64,000 bases of DNA from Tubiluchus corallicola. Its lineage: Eukaryota > Priapulida > Priapulimorpha > Priapulimorphida > Tubiluchidae. The stretch is taken from assembly GCA_030141605.1 (NCBI GenBank), contig JAQGDQ010000143.1, forward strand, positions 62,001 through 126,000. The letters are read 5' to 3'. The stretch's first letter is position 1, and every line of letters starts with the position of its first letter. This document shows positions 13,167 to 24,984 of the stretch, piece after piece. The notes under the pieces are model-generated. The model saw nothing but the letters and a program-made list of their open reading frames with translations, was not told where the DNA came from and made no database searches. A program made the position numbers and the translations under genes.

Positions 13167-13578
13167 TTTCTCGCTCGCCTCTGCCTTTCTCGCTGTTGCC
13201 GCTGCCTGGCTGGCTGACTGACTGTCTGACCTAACTGACTTGTTTGCATGTTTCCCAACTTTTCTTTTCTTTCAATTAATGTTAGAATTAGAATTATACA
13301 CTTGTAAACTGTTTTTTATGTTTAAAGCTAACTAAATGTTACTGTGAAGGAATGCTGATGTTTAACCAACGACAAATTTGTTTTCACTTCTCAACCAATC
13401 AAAATCAGTTTTCATTTAGCGTAAACTTTGTTCTTTGTTAATGACAATGACTAAATATTCACTTCTGTTGTGGCTTAATTTACATGTAATAAAAGATTGT
13501 TGCTTACAAGCTACAAGGTGGAAGTATGTACAGGAAATTTCCATTTGAACTTCATTGATTATCATTGTTATTTTTTAG

Positions 13579-13722
13579 GAAAAAGCTGGGGTAAAGATGG
13601 TTATGATTCAAGATGGACCAGCTGCAAATGCTCCAGAGAAACCTCTTCGCATTACTGGCGACCCCATGAAAGTTCAGCGAGCACATGATATGGTTATGGA
13701 CCTTTTAGCCTCCAAGGACATG
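13579..13722 (+). CDS. FUBP-like exon A: second half of KH2
   Basis: TTTTTTAG acceptor and GACATG/gtatga donor, 144 nt, phase 0 to 0. Encodes AGVKMVMIQDG and PLRITGDPMKVQRA, the variable loop, third strand and last helix of KH2. It needs a preceding exon carrying the GxxG loop. Confidence 0.92.
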
Positions 13723-16700
13723 GTATGAACTGTTCTGATTAACTTGTCAAGTGTTTTGCAACTGAGTTTAACATTCTTTAGCTTTTACAATTTTTTATCT
13801 TCAGTTTGACGGGAGTACAGTGTTGCAGTTTTTTAGACAATTTTTTTTGCTTTATTTTGTGTCACTGGACCTAGAGTGTTCTTGAATGGGTTCACTGATT
13901 CTAGATTAAAAAGATAATTCTTTTTTCTGCTTAGGGAAAGCTAATTTAAGCCTATCGTAAAGGTCACAAATGACTGTAGTTTACTTTATTTCCAAGAGAA
14001 ACACTCCAGAAATAGCCTGTTTCCTTCCTACAATTTTTCCTACATTTTGTTGTATCAAAATTGTGGTATTTCTACGTGTGGAAAAGCTCTTTTTGAAGAG
14101 AGAGAAAATCACAGAAATATGTATAAACTGGTCATATGACTACCTGAGAGTGTATGCAAAGTTTGCTTGCCTCGTAATTATTGTAATTCATGTACTTCAG
14201 TGTTTTGAATCAAAGGATTTGTTCTATTTTTATATTGTACAAGTCTTAAAATAAGTCATTGCACTTCCTCTAAAATAACTGAAAAAAGATTTTATAAGAA
14301 GCAAAATTTTTTTATGGGTTTCTCGTTTATGGTATGTTCAGGCATCTTGTATTATCTTGTACTAAAGTTTATACTTGTTTACTTGAAAATTAAAGGTTTC
14401 CCCTGTTATGCAGGGAAGGGATAATTTTGGAGGAGGTGAGTATGGCGGTGGAGGGCCAGGACGTAAAGAGGTCACTGTTCCTCAGTTTGCTGTTGGTGTT
14501 GTTATTGGAAAAGGTGGTGAAATGATAAAGAAGATACAGAGCGAAAGTGGATGTCGGTTACAGTTTAAACAAGGTAATCTGGATGTAGAGCAAAACATAT
14601 TGACTAGATTTATGTACAAATTATTACCTCATTTGCTGTACAAAGGCATATAGTTATGTCTAATGCTTAATGCACATGCCTAATGCTGATTTGACATTTG
14701 GCTGCACTAGAAAAAACAACAAACAAACTGCTTTGTGAAACAGAAACGAGTGTTTTGGCTTCCGTATGCCTTAGCTATTTCTTGATACACCCAAACAGGG
14801 ATCAAAAATGAATTGCATGATACAGTTAAAATTGTCCTAATTGTGTTTTATTTAGTTTTATAATAAGACATTTTTATTTCTCTATTTTGGGGGAGGTACC
14901 ATCTGTGTGCATTTTGAGTTGTAAAAAACACAAAACGGCTACAAAACAATTCGATACAAAACTGTCTGGCGTTTCTTATTTTTTATCCTCCTCGTCTGCT
15001 TGGCTTTAGTAACCATTCTTTCCCTTGTATTTTTTGTCAAGTTTTTAAGTTTACATGCATTAGATAATAGTTACTTTCCATTTAATAAGATGATGGTACA
15101 TTAATGAATGGAGAAAGAATATGCATGCTAATGGGAAATCCCGAAAGTATCAATGAGGCCTCGCGGATGCTGCACGAGATTATTCAAGGCGCGTCGGTAT
15201 GTACCATACACAATATTCCGAATAGAGTGTTAGATTTTGTCTGAGCTGTTAACTTATAATACAAAAGTCATCAAGTTTATTGATTTTACGTTGAATCTTT
15301 TTGGCTGTTTCATCAGTTTTTCATTCTCTAACTTGCCTTTTTCACTTATAAATAAAGGTGGCAGCAGACACTTTTTTTGTGCAATACCAAATGAAATGGC
15401 TGTAGTTTTCTGCAACTTTATATTCTGTCAGTATTGGCAGATCAGATTTTATTAGGGTGGAGTATTGTCTTATAGAGTCGATAAATTCAGTTTTGAGCAA
15501 TTCGATTTTTCTTTATACTTTAAAAATATTTTACCTAAGTTTTCATCAGCTGCTTTCGTGTTTAATAGAGAAAGTTTTATTGTATTTTAATATGTTTGTT
15601 GCATAGTGCTTGCAATTTGATAGTGCTATAACTGATCAGTTGGTTCTATATGTAGGACAGACAAGGAGGACCTGGTGGCCGTGGAGGTCCCGGTCGTGGA
15701 AGAGGACGGGGCTGGGGACAAGGACCTCCAGGAGGTTTTGGCGGCAATTTTGGTGAAGGTTTCCAGGATCAAATTACTTATTCAATACCAGCTAATAAAT
15801 GTGGTCTTGTTATTGGAAAAGGTTAGATCTGTTCTTTTGCTAGAAGCATAGTTTTGTGTGCATATGAGTAAGTATTTATCATTCCAATAGCAATTTCTCA
15901 TCAGAGCTATTTCAAGGATTTGTAACTTGTAGTAATTTCGTACATTTTCCAGTTAGGCTTTTATGCATGCTTCATTATACTTTTTAGTGTAAGCTGCTGT
16001 TTTAACTGATTGGTCGCTTTCTGTTAGTCACGCTTTTATAGTCCGATAGTGAATAATATCTATAGCAGATATTCAGTTTGCACTACAACAATTTACAGGA
16101 GGTGAAACAATACGTACAATCAACCAGACATCTGGTGCTCATGTAGAACTAGATCGACGTCCGCCACCAAATCCTAATGAGAAGGTATTTATCATAAGAG
16201 GTAATCCTGAAGAAATCCATCATGCGCAGACATTAATAGCGGAAAAATGCGGAATCCCTCCACCTGCTGGTCCTCCTGGTGGAGGTGGACCTGGCAGACC
16301 CGGTGGCTATGGTGACCACGGTGGACCACCCCAACATCAACAGCCGGGAATGCAGCAAGGGTTTGCTCCTCAAGGATGGGGTAGTGGATATCCAATGCCA
16401 GCGGCATCACAGTCTCAATGGGGACAACAACCGAACGATCAGACGAGTAAGCACCTTTGCTTTACTTATGTATTTATACTTCTACAATTAGTTGCCTTCA
16501 CTATCTTTTGTGTGAGAACTTTTCAGATAAATGGGCAGACAACGAGCTAACGTAACACAGTTCCGCCTCCGTTTTAGTGACCAGACCAGAGCAACCGGAA
16601 CTAACGTGCCTGTATTCTGCTTTATTTTCAGCTCATGATCCGAATGCTCAAGCTTGGGCAGCATACTATCAGAACTACGGACAGCAGAACCATGCATCCG

Positions 16701-18610
16701 GTATGGAATATTCACATCTTTTCCGTTCCTTTCCTGTCATACCTGGATAATTAGCAAATTAATTAATATAGATGGGAAGTTGTTAATGATACATGGTTAG
16801 TGAGAAAAGTATTGTTAACAACTTTATAATCCATTTATACCAATTAGTTAATTAGCTAATTCCTTCACTAGCATATGTATATTGATATGCATTGTTATTT
16901 CTTTCTGTGGCGGCAGTAAATGCTTAAGCATAATTGGACCAGCGAGAACGATGTTTTTCATAAAGCGGCTAAGAATGGAGGGGGTCGATCTTCGATAAAT
17001 TAATGGTGTCTTACTTGGTAGAGCACTAACTTTAAAAGCAAGAGTCTTCTGGTTCAATCCAGACTGGTAACAAACTTTCACTTTCTTATTTTGCAAGTTA
17101 GGAGTTAGGAGTTAAGAGGTGAAACAAAGTAATATTATCGTTAATGTGCCTCGATAAATCACCAATTTTCATAACCAGCTCTAGATGACTAGAACTAGTT
17201 TACTGTTTGTCTCTTAGTTGGCTAAACTTTCTTAGAACTTATTTTTTAGGAATGTAAACTAAGTCTGCGAGAATGTTAGGAAACATGTTTAAAAAGCAAA
17301 GAAATTGAAATTGTAAATGTAAAGCAATGGGAAAAAGTTTCGAAGTAAAAAAGATCGAAAAATTAATTTGAAACCAATTGTGTTAAGTTTTTATTTCAAA
17401 TACGTATATAATTCATATACCAAATGCATTGCACAAGAGGGAATGTTATGTCAAAAAAGAATGAATCGCTATTTTGTGGAATCTCGGAACAAATTCTAAT
17501 GTAATGCATGTTGCAAAATTGTAAATTGGATCAACTCAAATATGACAAAAATTTTTGTTCACTGTTTTGTGCATGAAATTATTATAGTTACAAATTTTGA
17601 CTAATACATTTATATTTTGCAAGTTAGTCTTTTTTACAATTTTGTAAATTTATATGTTGAATTAAATTACTGTTTTACCAATATAGTGTTTGCTAATTTT
17701 GCACACAGTATGGTAGAGTTTAGCACTTGCATTTGTGGAGCATTCGCTGTTCTTTGTATTTTGTGTTTGTTTAACACTGGTCAATTGTCATTAGCATCAG
17801 TGGTCACTTAGTAACCATCACAATAACAGTTTCTTACAGCCAGCACAAAATTTGTACTTTGCAATATCTGATTGCTGTGTCAAAGTATCTTGTTGTTAAC
17901 TTATGCTATTGTTATTGTTTTGTTCAGAAACGTATATGTTATTTTAGTCTTAATTATTGTCACTGTGAACTTTAAAATGTGTTGAGACCCTATAATAAGG
18001 CATTAACATGTAATGGTATTGTACTTTGTCATGTAAAATTTAATAAAAACTATTTGTAAAATTGCTTCAAATGATGTGCTGAAAATAGAATAAAAACGGC
18101 TGTAAAATACACCATTTTGGAACTCTAAATTAGATGAGACATTGATTTTATGCAAAAATGGTACAATGGCTTGCATAGCAGCAATAAGTGTTAGGAGTGC
18201 TGTTTTGCATAAATTGTTTCTAGATGAGTTATATTAAAAACTTCCAATTTGTTTTCTCTTTGAAGTTGAGGCTTGCAATGTGCCATATGTAGTATTTCAG
18301 TTTCACCTGTTTTTTCTGTTGAAATGAATTTTTTATCTTGTAATAAATGTATATTCATTTTCTTATTTTTGACATTTACCATAAGATGGATAGTGCATTT
18401 TAAAGTCATTTACAGTTACGTAGAATGTTCAAGAAAATTTTGAAATTCTCTCCTAAGGTCTTGTGTACCATGGCTTTTTGATTACCAACAAGACTAGCAT
18501 CTTTTTAAACCCAGCATTATTCAGAAGATCTTTGGTTCAATTCCTGTTTGGAAATTAATTATTATTGTTATTTGATCTATAATAATTTTATATATCTGAG
18601 AGATATAAAA

Positions 18611-18643
<33 letters not shown>

Positions 18644-21600
18644 TACCGTACCAGCCACCTGTTATTGTGATTGTATACTTTAATGTTATTATACAAGATA
18701 CTTTGTGCTCTGCTAGCACTGTTCCTACTCCTGCATTAAAGCGAGTTTTCCGTTCCGTTTTTATTTCTTCCCTTGTCTTGTTCTAAGAAAAATTTACAAG
18801 CTTTAACTCGGCCTTCTGTTTCATAATCTTGGTCATAACATGGCGTTGCTTCCTTAATTTCAGGATTTCAGCTTGTGTGCTGCTTATTTTCATATACTAT
18901 ATCACTTTTTCAGGTTGTCAGCATAATAATTTGTCAAAAATTCTCTGAGTTTTTTTGTAGAATTTTCCATGTCTGCTTTTCTTAGCTTATAGAAGCAGAT
19001 ACAAGATAAAATTTCTTGTATAACTAAGAAATTTTGAGTCTAGCTTTTTTCTTAATAATACCTGTGCAAAAGGATTTTTACTTGCAGTTGGTTACCCTTC
19101 ACAAAATGTTTTCGCTTGTACAATGATGTATATTACTCTATCATTTAACTTCCGTTAAGCAGTAGTACTGTTTGTATAAATACTATATATATTTTTATTA
19201 GTTGTCCAATATATTGTTATCAGATGTTACGACTGAAATGTAATATGTATTATTGAATCTTCTTATTTCATAATTTTGTGAAAATCTAGATTATAATAAT
19301 GCCAACGATGCAATAAAGATGGTTATGAAATAGAATTGTTTGGATTTTTTGGCTGTCCTAGCAAACCTCCCCCCCCCCAACTGAGCAAACTGAGTACATA
19401 CAAGAAAACAGATTAGATGTAAGTTAGAAATTAAACAAAACCGTACAGTAATTTCCAAACTAATTGTAAACCAAATAACAATGGAGATGTACAGTGATTT
19501 GCAAAAGTTTCCATGTCCATGTTCACAGGTTTTAATGTGCTGGTTGGATAGCCAATATATTCAAACTAAATTTCAAATCCATATTTACTGAATCTTTGGC
19601 ATCTTTGATTCTTTTAAAAAGAGTCTATTTGGGAAAATGTTTACATTTGATAAGAGAACTTTGTGTTGCAGATGCAAGTTTAAATGCACAACCGACAATG
19701 ACACCGCAAGGTCAACCTGATTATAGCGCTGCGTGGGCAGAGTATTTCAAGAAACAACAAGGCAAGTGTTTGGCATTGATTTTTATGTTACTGTCTTGTT
19801 GTCACTATGACTTTAGCGATAGTTTTCGCAGTCCCTATAAAAATCATAGCTAACAGCAATTCTTGTTTGTTTCTTGAACAGACAAATTTTACATCCAGCA
19901 ATGAATTAATTTTTTCTGGTATCATAAATTTCATTTTCTTATCTAAAACACAAATTGGTTGCATAATTAGAAAATGTTGTACAAAAGTTTGCAAGTACAT
20001 TTAGTTTTTAAATGGCAACTAAGTTTCTAGTTCAGCCAATCTTGCAGCTTTTACAAGATGTCTTATAAACAAATTTATCTACAATTATACACACTGTAAT
20101 AAATCACTAGCTAATAAGCTCTTCATTTGTTATTTAATTGAAGGCATTCATTCAGTCACTGGTTATTTTACTCAATCATTTGAAGAAGAAATTTGTTAGT
20201 TTTACCGTACAGTTGCTGAAAATTTTTTTGTCAGTTTTGCCTTCCTATAAATTCCTGAAACAGTGAAGTCATAATAACCATTCTGTGCTGTTGAAACCTA
20301 ACATTAATAGCATACGAAACTTGTACTGAATTGTAAACCAGCTTAACACTAGCATGTGCCTTGTTATAAATACAACCTTGTAATTTTGTGTGAGAAGCAA
20401 GAAATATGTGTGCATAACGATAAGATTAATGTTGTGTGTATACGTTCACAATGATGTTGTACAAACTTGTTGGAACTGAACTTTTTCACTGGAAATAAAC
20501 ATTAATTACTTAAATACGAATTTATACAAATAAACTCGTATCAGTATACAAATCAGTAAATTTTACAGCTGATTTGCTTGTATACGAAAAATCTTGTAGT
20601 TACAAATGAATTTAATAATTATTGTAGAAATGGCTGCAGCCTCACAAAGAAATGGACAACCTGATTACAGTGCTGCGTGGGCAGAGTATTTCAAACAACA
20701 GCAGCAGCAGCAACAACAACAAGGTATGTACTGGTATCATGTCATGTTGTATGCTAAGAATTTGCACTAGATATTGGTAGTGCTTAATCACTTTTTCTCT
20801 ATAAATAACGATACCAATGAATTCACAAATATTAATAGAAAATATGGTTAGTACTACAGTTCTATGATGAGATAAGATCTCCTATCTGATTGTAATCGAA
20901 CTCTGTTGTAAAAGAATTACTTTGAGGTGCTTCAACAGAAACAAGCAATAGTAATACGAAGATTATTTCCAACATGTTGAAACTTATGAAACGTAATCAG
21001 TTTAGCTGTTTCACTTTTCTAGTCACGTTTTATGACAATTTTAGTAATCCTATAAGATATTACTGCAAAAAGACAAGTTGTCATCACTATGCTTCAATGG
21101 GTTTCAAAGATTAACTGGAATTCAACATGGCCCTAGTACAGTCTAGTATAGTCAAGTTTAATGACAATTTTAGTAATCCCATAAGATATTACTGCAAAAA
21201 GACAAGTTGTCATCACTATGCTTCAATGGGTTTCAAAGATTAACTGGAATTCAACATGGCTCCTAGTGCAGTCTAGTATAGTTATGTTTTATGACAGTTT
21301 TAGTAATCCTATAAGATATTACTGCAAAAAGACAAGTTGTCATCACTATGTTTCAATGGGTTTCAAAGATTAACTGGAATTCAACATGGCTCCTAGTGCA
21401 GTCTAGTATAGTCATGTTTTATGACAATTTTAGTAATCCTATAAGATATTACTGCAAAAAGACAAGTTGTCATCACTATGCTTCAATGGGTTTCAAAGAT
21501 TAACTGGAATTCAACATGGCTCCTAGTGCAGTCTAGTATAGTCAAGTTTTATGACAATTTTAGTAATCCCATAAGATATTACTGCAAAAAGACAAGTTGT

Positions 21601-23576
21601 CATCACTATGCTTCAATGGGTTTCAAAGATTAACTGGAATTCAACATGGCTCCTAGTGCAGTCTAGCATAGTCATGTTTTATGACAATTTTAGTAATCCT
21701 ATAAGATATTACTGCAAAAAGACAAGTTGTCATCACTATGTTTCAATGGGTTTCAAAGATTAATTTGAATTCAACATGGCCCTAGTGCAGTCTAGTATAG
21801 TTAAGTTTTATGACAATTTTAATAATCCCATAAGATATTACTGCAAAAAGACACGTTGTCATCACTATGCTTCAATGGGTTTCAAAGATTAACTGGAATT
21901 CAACATGGCCCTAGTGCAGTCTAGTATAGTCAAGTTTGATGACAATTTTAGTAATCCCATAAGATATTACTGCAAAAAGACAAGTTGTCATCACTATGTT
22001 TCATTGGGTTTCAAAGATTAATTTGAATTCAACATGGCCCTAGTGCAGTCTAGTATAGTTAAGTTTTATGACAATTTTAGTAATCCCATAAGATATTACT
22101 GCAAAAAGACAAGTTGTCATCACTATGTTTCAATGGGTTTCAAAGATTAACTGGAATTCAACATGGCCCTAGTGCAGTCTAGTATAGTCAAGTTTGATGA
22201 CAATTTTAGTAATCCCATAAGATATTACTGCAAAAAGACAAGTTGTCATCACTATGTTTCAATGGGTTTCAAAGATTAACTGGAATTCAACATGGCCCTA
22301 GTGCAGTCTAGTATAGTCAAGTTTGATGACAATTTTAGTAATCCCATAAGATATTACTGCAAAAAGACAAGTTGTCATCACTATGTTTCAATGGGTTTCA
22401 AAGATTAACTGGAATTCAACATGGCCCTAGTGCAGTCTAGTATAGTCAAGTTTGATGACAATTTTAGTAATCCCATAAGATATTACTGCAAAAAGACAAG
22501 TTGTCATCACTATGTTTCAATGGGTTTCAAAGATTAACTGGAATTCAACATGGCTCCTAGTGCAGTCTAGTATAGTCAAGTTTTATGACAATTTTAGTAA
22601 TCCCATAAGATATTACTGCAAAAAGACAAGTTGTCATCACTATGCTTCAATGGGTTTCAAAGATTAACTGGATTTTAACCTGGCTCCCTAGTGCAGTCTA
22701 ATATAATCAAGTTTTACGACAATTTTAGTAATCCCATAAGGTATTACTACAAAAAGACAAGTTGTCATCACTATGCTTCATTGGGTTTCAGAGATTAACT
22801 GGAATTCAACATGGTCCCTAGTGCCGTGCTGCTCAAGAACAACAAACAAAATTGTGGCTGGGGGAGCATGTGGAGGGTTCAGTTTAACCCTGAAAAAATT
22901 TTGAAGACTGTTAGCAGCTAATGGCTGTTGTGGAGTTACATTATTGAATAACTTTCACCTGTGTTCAATTTATTTCCATCTTTATGATAGATTGTTTTAT
23001 TAATCTATTACTAATTGTTTTTAAAATCTGCTTGCGCAATCTAATCTTGCATACTATTGTATACATCATGTCGATTTTGGAAAAGTGGGAAAAGTGGAAG
23101 CTCAGAAACACTGCCAAAGATGATGATTCAAATTTTTTAACAGGTGGCCAAGCAGCCACTCAAGCATCAGTTCAACAGCAAGCTCAGCCAACTAGCCAAG
23201 CTCAGCCAGACTACAGTGCCCAGTGGGCAGAATGGTATAGGCAACAGGGCTTGTATTATGGACAAGCTCAAGGCCAGGTATGTTGTTGACTTTGAGACTG
23301 GTTTTTGAACAAATTGTGCTGATTATATTTTATAAACATTTACATTTGTGATATGTTTTTGTTAGCATTTCATTTAGGATGAAAATGACCGTGAATCAAT
23401 AATTACTGAATTTATGCATCCACCATAATTTTGTATTATGGTAGAAATGCTGATTTGGGGATATTTAATTCACATTTCTGTCTGGCTAAGGCAGCCTGCA
23501 AATCAAACGACAATTTTATTTCAGTGAGTGTAGAACAGATCATTTTTATAATCAGGCACAGGTTGCACCACAGTAG
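13579..23576 (+). CDS. FUBP/KSRP-like KH-domain protein, 3' ten exons (5' half missing)
   Basis: Far-upstream-element-binding/KSRP family protein, nuclear, binding single-stranded DNA and AU-rich RNA in transcription, splicing and mRNA decay. Exons: 13579-13722, 14414-14573, 15090-15196, 15656-15821, 16099-16446, 16632-16700, 19672-19761, 20628-20723, 23144-23277, 23556-23576, with consistent phases, giving 444 residues. Order: second half of KH2 (AGVKMVMIQDG), KH3 (VVIGKGGEMIKKIQ), Gly/Arg-rich linker (RGRGRGWG), KH4 (GLVIGKGGETIRTI), a Gly/Pro/Gln linker with FAPQGWG, then four tyrosine/tryptophan motifs (one DPNAQAWAAYY, three PDYSAxWAE) and the stop. All of this matches animal FUBP1-3 domain order. 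KH1, the first half of KH2 and the N-terminus were not found upstream, so the gene is partial here. The exon 7-8 pair looks like an exon duplication. Confidence 0.94.
14414..14573 (+). CDS. FUBP-like exon B: first half of KH3
   Basis: Acceptor ATGCAG, donor CAAG/gtaatc, 160 nt, phase 0 to 1. A glycine-rich lead precedes VPQFAVGVVIGKGGEMIKKI with the GKGG nucleic-acid-binding loop. Confidence 0.95.
15090..15196 (+). CDS. FUBP-like exon C: second half of KH3
   Basis: Acceptor AATAAG, donor TCG/gtatgt, 107 nt, phase 1 to 0. Encodes DDGT and the ICMLMGNPESINEA strand-helix end of KH3. Confidence 0.93.
15656..15821 (+). CDS. FUBP-like exon D: RGG-type linker and start of KH4
   Basis: Acceptor TATGTAG, donor AAAAG/gttaga, 166 nt, phase 0 to 1. 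A Gly/Arg/Pro linker with RGRGRG is followed by YSIPANKCGLVIGKG, where the intron cuts inside the GKGG loop. Confidence 0.94.
16099..16446 (+). CDS. FUBP-like exon E: rest of KH4 and Gly/Pro/Gln linker
   Basis: Acceptor TTTACAG, donor ACGA/gtaagc, 348 nt, phase 1 to 1. It completes KH4 (GGETIRTINQTSGAHVEL, VFIIRGNPEEI), then a Gly-Pro tract and FAPQGWGSGYP, a motif typical of animal FUBPs. Confidence 0.95.
16632..16700 (+). CDS. FUBP-like exon F: first Tyr/Trp motif
   Basis: Acceptor TTTTCAG, donor TCCG/gtatgg, 69 nt, phase 1 to 1. Encodes DPNAQAWAAYYQNY, the start of the C-terminal activation region. Confidence 0.9.
16995..17070 (+). repeat. tRNA-like SINE fragment in FUBP-like intron
   Basis: TTGGTAGAGCA resembles a D arm with A box. 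TCTGG-TTCAATC-CAGA forms a perfect T stem with a B box. The anticodon stem does not pair, so it is a tRNA-derived repeat rather than a working tRNA gene. Confidence 0.5.
18500..18560 (+). repeat. Weak tRNA-like SINE remnant
   Basis: A GGTTCAATTCC B-box-like motif lies just before an AT-rich tail with ATT repeats, similar in arrangement to the tRNA-like fragment at about 17000. Much decayed. Confidence 0.3.
18612..18641. repeat. (ATT)n microsatellite
   Basis: About ten ATT units in the large intron between exons F and G. A similar interrupted tract occurs at about 23928-23965 in the 3' UTR. Confidence 0.9.
19672..19761 (+). CDS. FUBP-like exon G: PDYSAAWAE motif, followed by a GC donor
   Basis: Acceptor GTTGCAG, 90 nt, phase 1 to 1, encoding GQPDYSAAWAEYFKKQQ. 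The donor reads CAAG/gcaagt, a GC-AG intron whose other donor bases match the consensus perfectly, as is usual for GC donors. No GT donor in the right phase is nearby. Confidence 0.88.
20628..20723 (+). CDS. FUBP-like exon H: second PDYSAAWAE motif with polyglutamine
   Basis: Acceptor ATTGTAG, donor CAAG/gtatgt, 96 nt, phase 1 to 1. It repeats exon G's GQPDYSAAWAEYFK almost exactly and ends in nine glutamines from CAG/CAA repeats. The shared phase means exon G or H could be skipped without a frameshift. Confidence 0.92.
21022..22830 (+). repeat. 14-copy tandem array of a ~129/130-bp unit (minisatellite)
   Basis: Anchoring on GATATTACTGCAAAAAGAC, unit starts fall at 21056, 21185, 21315, 21445, 21575, 21705, 21834, 21963, 22092, 22221, 22350, 22479, 22609 and 22740 (last copy degenerate). 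Spacing is 130 bp in the first part (GGCTCCTAG type) and 129 bp in the middle (GGCCCTAG type). The array lies in the 2.4-kb FUBP-like intron between exons H and I and has no open frame or transposon motif. Confidence 0.97.
23144..23277 (+). CDS. FUBP-like exon I: third PDYSAxWAE motif
   Basis: Acceptor TTTAACAG, donor CCAG/gtatgt, 134 nt, phase 1 to 0. A Gln/Ala-rich lead is followed by QPDYSAQWAEWYRQQ and LYYGQAQGQ. Confidence 0.93.
23556..23576 (+). CDS. FUBP-like terminal exon with stop
   Basis: Acceptor TATAATCAG, then six codons (AQVAPQ) and TAG at 23574-23576. The frame is set by exon I ending in phase 0; the sequence continues the Gln/Ala composition. A long 3' UTR follows. Confidence 0.82.
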   Translation, partial: AQVAPQ

Positions 23577-24308
23577 CTGTTGAGGATGATGTTCCATTTG
23601 ATGTTGGTTGGAGCTTCCCGTTGTCAATCGTCCGATGCATTTATAAAAGTGGTCATCTCATTTACGAATGTGTCGTTCTCGCTGTGCAGCGTGTTTGGAA
23701 TGAAATCTACTTCTTGCGTGTCCCTGCGTGTTAGTCGTCATGGCCATTTTTATAGATTAACCAGGTGGTATAACACATTGTATACTAACAAGCTTAAATT
23801 TAGTGTTAATTTGCATGTTTTGTGGAGATAGTGGTATAATTGTTAGTGAGGCACTACGTGTTTATCAGTTTAAAGGATGTGTGCGTACAATGAGTGTATC
23901 ATGCAACAGTCACATCACATTCACTCTTATTATTATTATTATTACTACACAATTATTATTATTATTGTTATTACACATTATCAGTGTCATTACTATACTT
24001 GACCTCCCATGACTGTATTGCTTTTGTAGGAGGTATATCTCAGATTACTTTGTATTTTATTACATTCATAATTGCTTTGTTGTTTTCAAAATGTTTTAGG
24101 CCTTGAACATATTTTATTGTAATAATATTTTGAAAGCTGTGAATTGTCTGTACAGAATTGAACATTGTGCATATTCCATGCTGTTGTACAGTCTTTGATC
24201 AACCATTGCTATGAAATAGGAAATTTAATGAAAAATTGTGTGTTATAATGACTTATGACCATTTCACTTGTGTAAATTTTACTGAGATAATGTATTTGTC
24301 GTGTGCAA

Positions 24309-24314
24309 AATAAA
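24309..24314 (+). promoter_or_regulatory. Candidate poly(A) signal of FUBP-like gene
   Basis: First AATAAA downstream of the stop codon (about 730 nt); a second lies at 24358-24363. Confidence 0.5.
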
Positions 24315-24978
24315 GTTTATGACATGCCGTATGTTACATGCATTGTTTGATACATTGAATAAAACTGATCTGTATTGTGGTGTAGCAGTGTAATTTGATT
24401 GCCAGTGACTGTAGATTCATTCCATTAGGTTTTATCTATGTTTTATTAGTAAGCATTTTTTGTAGTTGGAATATAACAGTTTTGCATACAGGTGAAGGTG
24501 TGTATCATCTTAGGAGATATCTGCAAACAGCAGTGTTAATTTTCACTGTAGCTAGTTTAATTTATGCTTGCCTAATTTCATTCAATTTAAATATGATTAT
24601 TGCAGATAATGTATTTTATTATGTGACTGTTTATGCCTTGGTTATGAGTAACAATGTTGTTTGACACATATTATCATTATATAGTAGTGCATAGTTTGTG
24701 CGATCAGCTAAGATATTAAATTGAGTATTGTATTAACATTCGTTATTTAAGCCAAGTTCCTATAGATATCCCATAATATTCATGGGGCACTCCTTATTTG
24801 CACTTTGGTATTAAAAGTGATACAGCTATTCTTTGTTCATACGAATTTGTTGTAGTATCGAACCATTTCAAATTTTGTTTTATCATGTATTTTGAGTATG
24901 TTTGTAGTCATGAAAGTTTGTATTAATGATTATGGTTACCCGTTTACTTGTACACTTTATTCTTCTGTAACGTTGTGA

Positions 24979-24984
24979 AATAAA
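24979..24984 (+). promoter_or_regulatory. Alternative distal poly(A) signal
   Basis: AATAAA in GTGAAATAAAGTTCATTG, followed within 30 nt by a TG-rich stretch, the arrangement expected at a cleavage site. Confidence 0.4.

Larger units (their letters stand above)
6251..13578. other. Non-coding stretch between SLC26 and the first visible KH exon
   Basis: No KH motif (GxxG between isoleucine-rich strands), no SLC26 first exon and no transposon protein was recognised on either strand. It contains a 45-bp duplicated hairpin unit and a CT/TCTGTC microsatellite. Parts at 8050-8350 and 8880-9380 are somewhat richer in GC and carry open frames of 88 and 108 codons that match nothing I know. Missing first exons of one or both neighbouring genes may hide here. 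Confidence 0.5.
23577..24984 (+). other. FUBP-like 3' UTR (inferred extent)
   Basis: T-rich non-coding sequence after the stop codon, with AATAAA at 24309, 24358 and 24979, allowing alternative 3' ends. Contains ATT repeats. The extent is inferred only from the poly(A) hexamers. Confidence 0.5.

Noticed and set aside
13010-13258. Frames across the TC/TCTGTC repeat
   Set aside because: Low-complexity Thr-Glu or Cys-Leu runs are repeat artefacts.
16995-17070. Functional tRNA gene
   Set aside because: T arm is good but anticodon and acceptor stems do not pair.
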